Program-made: the position numbers and the translations under genes
NCBI GenBank assembly: GCA_900551645.1
Contig: URWP01000177.1
Location: 1-5,871, forward strand
DNA length: 5,871 nt
Reading direction: 5' to 3'
Source of the DNA: an uncultured Bacteroides sp.
GTDB lineage: Bacteria; Bacteroidota; Bacteroidia; Bacteroidales; Bacteroidaceae
Shown: positions 1 through 5,469 of the stretch, piece by piece
Layout: every line of letters begins with the position of its first letter
Numbering within the stretch: position 1 is the stretch's first letter
Notes under the pieces: model-generated
Told to the model about the DNA's origin: nothing
Seen by the model: the letters and a program-made list of their open reading frames with translations, nothing else
Databases searched by the model: none

Positions 1-179
1 GGGGTGGGGGCTGTGGTCAGTGCATAATCGAGTTTGCTTTTCTTGCGCTCGATGTGTGCCGATACTGATCGTCCACATCCGAACAGGCGTATCATTGTCT
101 GATTGATAATGTGTTCGCAGGTATGCATAGGCGGATATTCCTGCTTGTTGTGTGCGTTAAGTTGTACTTCTGTTTCCAT
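1..179 (-). CDS. Alanyl-tRNA editing protein, AlaX-like (partial, C-terminus beyond left edge)
   Basis: Reading leftward from an ATG at 179-177, 59 complete codons stay open to the window edge. The peptide starts METEVQLNAHNKQEYPPMHT and then carries HTCEH (residues 19-23), an HxxxH motif. In the editing domain of alanyl/threonyl-tRNA synthetases and stand-alone AlaX proteins this motif supplies two zinc ligands. The stretch after it (NQTMIRLFGCG, then a basic AHIERKKSK segment) reads like the start of Bacteroidota AlaX proteins. Family role: hydrolysis in trans of tRNA(Ala) mischarged with serine or glycine. The HxxxH motif lies almost at the N-terminus with no aminoacylation domain before it, which excludes full-length AlaRS. 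The second zinc motif (CxxxH) would lie beyond the window, so catalytic completeness is unknown. The start is supported by a candidate promoter about 21 bp upstream. The gene is divergent from lepA. Confidence 0.8.
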   Translation of the reverse strand, partial: METEVQLNAHNKQEYPPMHTCEHIINQTMIRLFGCGRSVSAHIERKKSKLDYALTTAPT

Positions 180-200
180 GTCCTTATTTTTTAGTGGAGA

Positions 201-208
201 CAAAGATA
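201..208 (-). promoter_or_regulatory. Candidate -7 promoter element for the AlaX-like gene
   Basis: The minus strand reads TATCTTTG, an exact match to the Bacteroidota sigma-ABfr -7 consensus TAnnTTTG, ending about 21 bp before the ATG. That would give a leader of roughly 15 nt. No TTTG is present at the expected -33 spacing; only a T-rich stretch (TTTTTTA on the minus strand, about + positions 231-237) lies slightly too far upstream. Consensus match only. Confidence 0.5.
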
Positions 209-277
209 GAAAAAATTAGCTTCTTCTGTCTAAAAAAGTTCTTTGTATTAAATACCGTTTATTTCATGACTTCTCCG

Positions 278-285
278 TATATTTG
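278..285 (+). promoter_or_regulatory. Candidate -7 promoter element for lepA
   Basis: TATATTTG exactly matches TAnnTTTG and ends 32 bp before the lepA ATG, implying a transcription start near 290 and a leader of about 27 nt. The -33 region is weak: a TTTA at 258-261 is somewhat too close, and no TTTG occurs at 19-21 bp spacing. The element belongs to a divergent promoter pair with the one at 201-208. Confidence 0.5.
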
Positions 286-287
286 TA

Positions 288-297
288 GCATTAATGC
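288..297. repeat. 10-bp perfect palindrome at the predicted lepA transcription start
   Basis: GCATTAATGC is its own reverse complement and lies just after the candidate lepA -7 box, over the expected start of transcription. AATGCATT (293-300), a second small palindrome, overlaps it. It could be an operator half-site pair or a chance AT-rich palindrome. No regulator can be named. Confidence 0.35.
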
Positions 298-317
298 ATT
301 ATACGACAATTTAGCAA

Positions 318-2099
318 ATGAAGAATATCCGAAATTTTTGTATCATAGCCCATATCGACCATGGAAAATCGACCTTGGCCGACCGTTTGCTGGAATATAC
401 GCAGACAATCAAAGTAACTGAAGGACAGATGCTGGATGACATGGATTTGGAACGTGAACGAGGTATCACTATCAAAAGTCATGCTATCCAGATGGAATAT
501 ACTTATCAGGGTGAGAAATATATTCTAAACCTGATTGATACTCCGGGACATGTGGACTTTTCTTATGAAGTGTCCCGTTCCATTGCTGCCTGTGAAGGTG
601 CTTTGTTGGTAGTGGATGCTTCGCAAGGTGTACAGGCACAGACTATCTCTAACCTTTATATGGCCTTGGAACATGACTTGGAAATCATTCCGGTTATGAA
701 CAAGTGTGACATGGCAAGTGCCATGCCCGAAGAAGTAGAGGATGAAATTATCGACCTTTTGGGATGTAAGCGGGAAGATATTATCCGGGCTTCCGGGAAG
801 ACCGGTCAGGGTGTAGAGGAAATCCTTCAGGCCGTAGTAGAACGGATTCCTTGTCCGACGGGTGATGAGGAAGCTCCTCTGCAAGCCTTGATTTTTGATT
901 CTGTGTTCAATTCCTTCCGTGGTATCATCGCTTATTTCAAAGTTGAAAACGGGGTTATCCGTACCGGTGACAAGGTGAAGTTTTTCAATACCGGAAAGGA
1001 ATACGATGCTGATGAGGTCGGGGTACTGAAAATGGATATGGTACCTCGTAAGGAACTCCGTACAGGTGATGTGGGGTACATCATTTCCGGTATCAAGACA
1101 TCGAAGGAGGTAAAGGTTGGCGATACCATTACACATATAGACCGCCCGTGTGAAAAGGCGATTGCCGGATTCGAGGAAGTGAAGCCGATGGTGTTTGCCG
1201 GGGTTTATCCCATCGAGGCCGAAGATTATGAGAACCTGCGTGCTTCATTGGAAAAATTGCAATTGAATGATGCGTCACTGACTTTTCAGCCGGAATCTTC
1301 GTTGGCTTTGGGATTCGGATTCCGCTGCGGTTTCTTGGGACTGTTGCATATGGAAATCGTGCAGGAACGTCTGGACCGTGAGTTTGATATGAATGTCATT
1401 ACTACTGTGCCGAACGTATCTTATATGGTGTACGACAAGCAGGGTGGTGTACAGGAAGTACATAACCCGGGCGGTATGCCAGACCCGACACTGATAGATC
1501 ATATCGAGGAACCGTATATCGATGCATCTATTATTACGACTACCGATTACATCGGTCCTATCATGACACTCTGTCTGGGCAAACGTGGAGAATTGGTTCG
1601 TCAGGATTATATTTCAGGTAATCGGGTGGAACTGCATTATAAGATGCCGTTGGGTGAAATCGTTATCGATTTTTATGATAAGCTGAAGAGTATTTCAAAA
1701 GGGTATGCTTCGTTTGATTACCATCAGTCGGGATTCCGTCCGTCCAAGCTGGTAAAGCTGGATATTCTGCTAAACGGTGAATCGGTGGACGCACTTTCTA
1801 CGCTGACACATTTCGACAATGCCTATGATTTGGGTCGCCGCATGTGCGAGAAACTGAAAGAACTGATTCCGCGCCAACAGTTCGAAATAGCTATTCAGGC
1901 TGCTATCGGGGCGAAAATCATCGCTCGCGAAACCATCAAGGCAGTACGTAAGGATGTGACTGCAAAGTGTTATGGCGGTGACGTGAGCCGTAAACGTAAA
2001 CTGTTGGAAAAACAGAAACGCGGTAAGAAACGTATGAAGCAGATTGGTACGGTGGAAGTGCCCCAAAAAGCTTTCCTGGCAGTGCTGAAACTGGATTGA
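318..2099 (+). CDS. lepA: Elongation factor 4 (LepA), ribosome-associated GTPase
   Basis: This is a 593-residue protein, close to the roughly 600 usual for LepA. The N-terminal GTPase domain shows the P-loop AHIDHGKST (residues 11-19), RGIT (48-51, switch I), DTPGH (74-78), NKCD (128-131) and SGK (159-161). EF-G-like beta-barrel and alpha-beta domains follow. The C-terminal third holds the LepA-specific domain, with GYASFDYHQSGFRPS and a very basic tail (KCYGGDVSRKRKLLEKQKRG). That tail and the absence of EF-G domain IV separate it from EF-G and TypA/BipA. Family role: a cytoplasmic translation factor that binds ribosomes in GTP form, implicated in back-translocation, initiation and 30S biogenesis. 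The ATG at 318 places the P-loop at its normal distance from the N-terminus. The preceding bases are A/T-rich with no Shine-Dalgarno site, as is usual in this phylum. A stem-loop follows the stop codon. No truncation or missing motif is seen. Confidence 0.97.
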   Translation: MKNIRNFCIIAHIDHGKSTLADRLLEYTQTIKVTEGQMLDDMDLERERGITIKSHAIQMEYTYQGEKYILNLIDTPGHVDFSYEVSRSIAACEGALLVVDASQGVQAQTISNLYMALEHDLEIIPVMNKCDMASAMPEEVEDEIIDLLGCKREDIIRASGKTGQGVEEILQAVVERIPCPTGDEEAPLQALIFDSVFNSFRGIIAYFKVENGVIRTGDKVKFFNTGKEYDADEVGVLKMDMVPRKELRTGDVGYIISGIKTSKEVKVGDTITHIDRPCEKAIAGFEEVKPMVFAGVYPIEAEDYENLRASLEKLQLNDASLTFQPESSLALGFGFRCGFLGLLHMEIVQERLDREFDMNVITTVPNVSYMVYDKQGGVQEVHNPGGMPDPTLIDHIEEPYIDASIITTTDYIGPIMTLCLGKRGELVRQDYISGNRVELHYKMPLGEIVIDFYDKLKSISKGYASFDYHQSGFRPSKLVKLDILLNGESVDALSTLTHFDNAYDLGRRMCEKLKELIPRQQFEIAIQAAIGAKIIARETIKAVRKDVTAKCYGGDVSRKRKLLEKQKRGKKRMKQIGTVEVPQKAFLAVLKLD

Positions 2100-2101
2100 T
2101 A

Positions 2102-2144
2102 TTCTGATAGAAGATTCTTCAGACAGAGGAATCTTCTATCTGAA
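2102..2144 (+). terminator. Strong stem-loop between lepA and nhaA, probable terminator or mRNA 3' end
   Basis: GATAGAAGATTC (2106-2117) pairs perfectly with GAATCTTCTATC (2129-2140), a 12-bp stem with an 11-nt loop. After one T-T mismatch (2105/2141), three more pairs extend it outward (2102-2104 with 2142-2144). It begins five bases after the lepA stop codon. No clear U-run follows (TGAAGTCTTAATTAT), so it may be an imperfect terminator, an RNA-stability element, or an attenuating element before nhaA. Confidence 0.6.
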
Positions 2145-2172
2145 GTCTTAATTATAACCTTCATTTTGTACT

Positions 2173-3513
2173 ATGACAGAGGAAACCAAGAAACAATTAC
2201 TTCATTTCCCCTTCATGCACATCCTACGCTTTCATGTGAACGGAGGGATGTTGCTGATGGTAACGGCATTGGCTGCTATTTTTATCGCAAATTCTCCGTG
2301 GAGTGAAGCTTATCAGAGCTTGTGGACACATGAAATCCGTCTGCAGATAGGCGATTTCAACCTGTTTAATCACGGTGGACATCCACTGACACTGATGGGA
2401 TTCATCAATGATGTGCTGATGGCTGTTTTTTTCTTTGCTGTGGGGTTGGAAATTAAACGGGAAATTCTGGTAGGGGAGTTGTCTTCCTTCAAACAGGCCA
2501 TGTTGCCCATCATCGCTGCCTGTGGCGGGATGATTATGCCTGTGGTTATCTATTACCTGATTACCCGTGATACACCGGCAGTGGATGGATTGGCTATTCC
2601 GATGGCTACCGATATTGCTTTTTCACTTGGAGTGTTGAGCCTTTTCGGTAAGCGGGTTCCTTTGAGCCTGAAGATTTTCCTGACTGCCTTTGCTGTAGTG
2701 GATGATATTGGCGGTATCTTGGTCATTGCCCTTTTCTACAGTTCTCATTGTGATGTAAACTACTTGATGTATGCTTTGCTGATAGTGGGAATCCTGCTGA
2801 TAGGAAATCAGTTGCGTGTATGTCATAGTTCTTTTTATCTGGTACTGGGTATCGGTGTGTGGTATTGCTTTATGCAGAGTGGGGTACATGCTACTATTGC
2901 CGGAGTGATTGTTGCTTTTACAGTGCCTGCCAAACCGAAATTGCGTATTGGAAAATATATCAATCGCATGCATGATCTGATAGTGGATTTTCCTCCTGAG
3001 CCGGAAAAAATTATTTTGGGGAAGGAACAGATTTGTGCTTTGAAGACCATTGAAATGGATACCAGACAGGTAGTTTCTCCGCTTCAGTTCATGGAAGATG
3101 CTTTGCATTGGATGGTGAACTACTTGATAATGCCGTTGTTCGCCTTTGCCAATGCAGGGGTGGTGTTGACAGCCTCGCACGGTGGATTGGAACTGGGATT
3201 GCCTACATTGGCCATTATTTTGGGACTGTTGGGCGGTAAATTTGTGGGCATCTATCTGTTCTCATGGGGAACCCTGAAGCTGAAAATGGCTGATATGCCA
3301 AACGGGATGACATGGAAGAACCTGTCGGGCATCTGTCTGTTGGGTGGTATCGGTTTTACGGTGTCGCTGTTTATTGCTAACCTTTCTTTCGGCGAGGAAC
3401 CACATTTGTTGAATCAGGCCAAGATGGGGGTAGTGGCAGGTACAGTTCTGGCCGGTATTCTGGGGTATATCGTACTGCATTTCACCTTACCGAAGAAGGC
3501 TGTAGAGGAGTGA
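2173..3513 (+). CDS. nhaA: Na+/H+ antiporter NhaA
   Basis: This 446-residue inner-membrane protein of many hydrophobic helices exchanges cytoplasmic Na+ (or Li+) for external protons, for sodium and pH homeostasis. Family hallmarks are present. ATDIAFSLGVLSLFGKRVP (145-163) contains D147, the counterpart of E. coli D133. FAVVDDIGGILVIALFY (173-189) carries D177-D178, the ion-binding D163/D164 pair. SGVHATIAGVI (236-246) holds the H225-equivalent H239. PLFAFANAGV occupies 321-330. GLLGGKFVGIYLF (351-363) has K356, matching K300. It is longer than the 388-residue E. coli protein. Most of the excess is a hydrophilic loop (about 252-310) before the PLFAFANAGV helix. The ATG at 2173 precedes a short cytoplasmic N-terminus and the first helix. 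No TAnnTTTG promoter is seen in the 73-bp spacer, so it may depend on read-through from lepA. All key residues are intact. Confidence 0.96.
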   Translation: MTEETKKQLLHFPFMHILRFHVNGGMLLMVTALAAIFIANSPWSEAYQSLWTHEIRLQIGDFNLFNHGGHPLTLMGFINDVLMAVFFFAVGLEIKREILVGELSSFKQAMLPIIAACGGMIMPVVIYYLITRDTPAVDGLAIPMATDIAFSLGVLSLFGKRVPLSLKIFLTAFAVVDDIGGILVIALFYSSHCDVNYLMYALLIVGILLIGNQLRVCHSSFYLVLGIGVWYCFMQSGVHATIAGVIVAFTVPAKPKLRIGKYINRMHDLIVDFPPEPEKIILGKEQICALKTIEMDTRQVVSPLQFMEDALHWMVNYLIMPLFAFANAGVVLTASHGGLELGLPTLAIILGLLGGKFVGIYLFSWGTLKLKMADMPNGMTWKNLSGICLLGGIGFTVSLFIANLSFGEEPHLLNQAKMGVVAGTVLAGILGYIVLHFTLPKKAVEE

Positions 3514-3514
3514 T

Positions 3515-3539
3515 TCTTATTTCTAACAGAAAATAAAGA
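3515..3539 (+). terminator. A/T-rich imperfect hairpin just after nhaA
   Basis: Immediately after the nhaA stop codon, TTCTTATTTCT (3514-3524) can pair with AGAAAATAAAGA (3528-3539) around a 3-nt AAC loop, with bulged A residues at about 3533 and 3537. The helix is weak and A/T-rich with no distinct U-run after it. It could protect the nhaA mRNA end or be a weak terminator; low certainty. Confidence 0.3.
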
Positions 3540-3547
3540 TTATTTCA

Positions 3548-3606
3548 GACAGAAGAACATAAGAGTTCCTTTTATATGGAAAGGAGCGTTTCCTGGTTTT
3601 TCTGTC
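3548..3606 (+). promoter_or_regulatory. Structured RNA leader upstream of ilvA (possible attenuator or nhaA terminator)
   Basis: GACAGAAGAAC (3548-3558) can pair with the 3596-3606 segment GGTTTTTCTGTC minus its first G, giving 11 pairs with one G-U. This closes a region holding hairpin A, GTTCCTTT (3565-3572) with AAAGGAGC (3580-3587), which has one T-G wobble. Hairpin B, GGAAA (3578-3582) with TTTCC (3589-3593), shares bases with A, so the two exclude each other. B is followed within three bases by five T (3597-3601), as in a weak intrinsic terminator, and the outer stem would hide that T-run. These pairings come from base-complementarity only. No known riboswitch class was recognised, and no Thr/Ile-rich leader peptide is present. 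Confidence 0.35.
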
Positions 3607-3624
3607 GGATAAAGTGAAGACAAT

Positions 3625-4821
3625 ATGCTTACATTGGATTGTATTTATCGGGCTTCTTTTGCCTTGAAGGACGTTATACGGCGTACAGACTTGATTTATG
3701 CGCCTCAGATTAATCCGGAAAGTCAGGTATATCTCAAACCGGAGAATCTGCAGTATACCGGTTCGTTCAAGTTGAGAGGTGCCTGTTACAAGATTTCCCG
3801 TCTGACCGATGAGGAGAAGAAGCGGGGAGTTATTGCCTGTTCGGCCGGTAACCATGCACAGGGAGTTGCTTTGGGAGCGACCAAACATGGTATCAAGTCG
3901 TTGATTTGTTTGCCTGCCGGGGCACCTATATCAAAAGTAGAAGCTACCAAGCGTTATGGCGCGGAGGTCTGTCTGGTTCCGGGTGTTTACGATGATGCCT
4001 ATCAGCGGGCTCTGGAACTAAAGGAAGAAAAAGGATATACATTTATCCATCCTTTCGACGATGAGTTTGTAATAGCCGGTCAGGGAACCATCGGACTGGA
4101 ACTGCTTGACCAGTTGCCTGATATTGAGGCGGTCATTGTACCGATTGGTGGCGGAGGCCTGATTTCAGGTATTGCCTATGCATTGAAATCATTGGAACCT
4201 TCGGTTAAGGTATATGGCGTTCAGGCCGAAGGAGCTGCCAGTATGCAGAAATCAGTGTCACGTGGGTATCGGGAATGTTTGAATTCAGTTTCGACTGTAG
4301 CTGATGGCATTGCAGTAAAAGAACCGGGTGAACATACTTTTGACCTGTGTTCCAAGTATGTGGATGACATTGTAACGGTGAGTGAGGATGAAATTTGTGC
4401 TGCTATTCTGGCATTGATGGAACAGCAGAAACTGATTGCTGAAGGGGCAGGGGCTGTAGCGGTTGCTGCTGCCATGTTCAACAAGGTACCTGTCGCAGGG
4501 AAAAAGGTAGTCTGTATCGTTTCAGGTGGAAACATCGACGTGACCATACTGAATCGGGTTATCAGCCGGGGATTAGCTATGTCGGGCCGTTCGTATACAG
4601 TGACTCTCGACTTACAGGATAAACCGGGGGAACTGATGGGCGTTTCAGCTATTATTGCCCGTTTAGGAGGAAACATCATATCAGTACTACATGAGCGGAA
4701 TACCACAAACAGTAACATCAATGCTTGTTTTTTACGTCTGGTGATGGAGACCCGGAATGCAGAACATGTAGCAATGATACGAAATGCGTTGTTGGAAGCC
4801 GGTTATATCCTTGTAGAATGA
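3625..4821 (+). CDS. ilvA: Threonine ammonia-lyase (threonine dehydratase), single-ACT form
   Basis: This 398-residue cytoplasmic PLP enzyme deaminates L-threonine to 2-oxobutanoate and ammonia, the committed step to isoleucine. The fold-type II catalytic domain has YTGSFKLRGA (44-53) with the PLP lysine K49. It also has the substrate/cofactor loop SAGNHAQG (73-80), the phosphate-binding GGGG (175-178) with LISG, and SGGN (300-303) near the cofactor pyridine. A single ACT domain follows from about 324, starting YTVTLDLQDKPGELMGV. Total length and one ACT domain fit the medium-length IlvA group rather than the ~510-residue E. coli IlvA, which has a two-part regulatory domain, or the ACT-less TdcB. 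The ACT domain suggests amino-acid allostery, probably by isoleucine or a related ligand, but the effector cannot be read from sequence. Serine deamination is a usual side activity of the family. The start at 3625 gives the normal short N-terminus. The 111-bp leader is structured. No fault is seen in the frame. Confidence 0.94.
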   Translation: MLTLDCIYRASFALKDVIRRTDLIYAPQINPESQVYLKPENLQYTGSFKLRGACYKISRLTDEEKKRGVIACSAGNHAQGVALGATKHGIKSLICLPAGAPISKVEATKRYGAEVCLVPGVYDDAYQRALELKEEKGYTFIHPFDDEFVIAGQGTIGLELLDQLPDIEAVIVPIGGGGLISGIAYALKSLEPSVKVYGVQAEGAASMQKSVSRGYRECLNSVSTVADGIAVKEPGEHTFDLCSKYVDDIVTVSEDEICAAILALMEQQKLIAEGAGAVAVAAAMFNKVPVAGKKVVCIVSGGNIDVTILNRVISRGLAMSGRSYTVTLDLQDKPGELMGVSAIIARLGGNIISVLHERNTTNSNINACFLRLVMETRNAEHVAMIRNALLEAGYILVE

Positions 4822-4868
4822 TAATTTGTTAAGAATGAACCAGAAAATGACCGTCATGAGCTTCGGCT

Positions 4869-4883
4869 GGGGGGGGGGGGGGG
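4869..4883 (+). repeat. Homopolymer of 15 G (candidate hypervariable tract)
   Basis: An uninterrupted run of 15 G, bounded by T4868 and C4884, starts 48 bp after the ilvA stop and ends 145 bp before the rseC start. No other homopolymer in the window exceeds seven or eight bases. Runs of this length slip readily during replication, and in other bacteria they act as phase-variation switches. Fifteen G is also the minimum that can fold as four G-triplets with one-base loops (a G-quadruplex). A sequencing or assembly artefact is possible. Confidence 0.9.
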
Positions 4884-4916
4884 CTTTCAAGTGGTGATGT
4901 ACGGAAGCGTAATGTC

Positions 4917-4944
4917 AGTATGGTATACTTTTTTTAACTTTTTT
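4917..4944 (+). terminator. Weak hairpin followed by two T-runs, possible ilvA terminator
   Basis: AGTAT (4917-4921) pairs with ATACT (4925-4929) across a 3-nt loop and is followed directly by T (to 4935), then AAC and six more T (4939-4944). The stem is short and A/T-rich, so it is a poor terminator by itself, but the U-run is the best downstream of ilvA. The two T-runs form an imperfect direct repeat (ACT-run-AA twice). Confidence 0.35.
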
Positions 4945-4990
4945 AAGGAGAAAAACGGTAGTCTAACTATAAACTAACTGAATTTTATCG

Positions 4991-4998
4991 TACATTTG
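4991..4998 (+). promoter_or_regulatory. Candidate -7 promoter element for the rseC-rnf operon
   Basis: TACATTTG matches TAnnTTTG exactly and ends 30 bp before the rseC ATG, a spacing similar to that of the lepA candidate. A near-match, CATATTTG (5002-5009), follows. No TTTG lies at -33 spacing, so the call rests on the -7 match and position. It implies that rseC and rnf are transcribed separately from ilvA. Confidence 0.5.
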
Positions 4999-5028
4999 CC
5001 ACATATTTGTAAAGTATAGTTTGCAAAA

Positions 5029-5451
5029 ATGAGCGATACTATCAAACATCTCGGTATTGTGGAAAACATCAATGGTCCGTATGTGCAGGTACGGATTCTT
5101 CAAACTTCAGCTTGCGCTTCATGCAGTGTAAAAGGGCATTGTAACGCCTCTGAAACCAAAGAGAAATTGATTGATGTTTATAATGGTAAGGATATTCATT
5201 GCCAGGTAGGACAGCGTGTCTTGATTTGTGGTGCGACTTCAATGGGAATGAAAGCTGTATGGTTGGCTTTCTGTATCCCTTTCCTGCTGTTGATGGGTGC
5301 ATTGTTTCTTTTCATGGCCCTGACGGATGGAGATGAAGTGAAGGCTGCCTTGTTTTCATTGGCAATGTTGATACCCTATTACCTTATATTATATATGTGT
5401 CGTCAACGCTTGAAACGCACATTTACATTTACCTTAGAATCTATTAATTAA
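5029..5451 (+). CDS. rseC: RseC/MucC-family membrane protein (SoxR-reducing-system RseC type), linked to Rnf
   Basis: This 140-residue protein has an N-terminal cysteine cluster, SACASCSVKGHC (C29, C32, C38; CxxCx5C), the same spacing as in E. coli RseC. A beta-rich stretch follows, then two predicted membrane helices at about 76-98 (AVWLAFCIPFLLLMG...) and 106-124 (ALFSLAMLIPYYLILYM), and a short basic tail. This is the RseC/MucC domain order. In E. coli RseC works with the RsxABCDGE (Rnf-like) complex to keep SoxR reduced. In Bacteroidota the gene usually begins the rnf operon, as here, so a role in Rnf assembly or cofactor handling is the likelier reading; the molecular function is not established. 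The cysteines could bind a metal or Fe-S cluster. The start at 5029 follows an A-rich stretch (GCAAAA). The stop lies 18 bp before rnfB, which indicates co-transcription. Confidence 0.85.
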   Translation: MSDTIKHLGIVENINGPYVQVRILQTSACASCSVKGHCNASETKEKLIDVYNGKDIHCQVGQRVLICGATSMGMKAVWLAFCIPFLLLMGALFLFMALTDGDEVKAALFSLAMLIPYYLILYMCRQRLKRTFTFTLESIN

Positions 5452-5460
5452 CTAACTAAC
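5449..5460 (+). repeat. Tandem (TAAC)x3 giving stop codons in all three frames
   Basis: Three TAAC units begin with the rseC stop codon itself. Because the unit is four bases long, TAA falls at 5449, 5453 and 5457, one in each forward frame. Any ribosome slipping or reading through at the end of rseC would therefore stop before the rnfB start. A similar AACTAACT is at 4972-4979 upstream of rseC. Confidence 0.7.
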
Positions 5461-5469
5461 TTAAATTTT

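Noticed and set aside
1..10. GGGGTGGGGG at the left edge as a second G-tract
   Set aside because: It is interrupted, and it reads as Pro-Thr-Pro codons in frame within the AlaX-like gene, so coding explains it.
194..421. 75-codon plus-strand frame from a GTG, overlapping the lepA start
   Set aside because: It crosses the promoter region and runs into lepA out of frame; its N-terminal part reads as translated A/T-rich spacer with no family features.
792..806. SGK instead of the more usual SAK at the LepA G5 motif
   Set aside because: A Gly/Ala change here is conservative and, as far as I recall, common in Bacteroidota LepA; it does not suggest loss of function.
525..1136. 203-codon minus-strand open frame inside lepA
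   Set aside because: It is fully antisense to a well-supported lepA, its product is like no family I know, and it has no promoter or start context. It is a shadow of coding bias.
2623..3180. 185-codon minus-strand frame within nhaA
   Set aside because: Antisense to intact nhaA; the product is rich in His, Gln and Tyr, as expected from reverse reading of membrane-protein codons.
3576..3617. 13-codon leader ORF (MERSVSWFFCRIK) ending 7 bp before ilvA
   Set aside because: It has only one Ile and no Thr codons, so it does not fit a classic attenuation leader peptide, and it lacks a ribosome-binding context. Translational coupling cannot be excluded, but nothing supports it.
3523..3888. 121-codon minus-strand frame covering the nhaA-ilvA spacer and the ilvA 5' end
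   Set aside because: It is antisense to the conserved PLP-lysine region of ilvA, has no recognisable domain, and no TAnnTTTG element was found for it.
4221..4721. 166-codon minus-strand frame within ilvA
   Set aside because: Antisense shadow; the low-complexity Ala/Ser/Thr product mirrors the ilvA codons.
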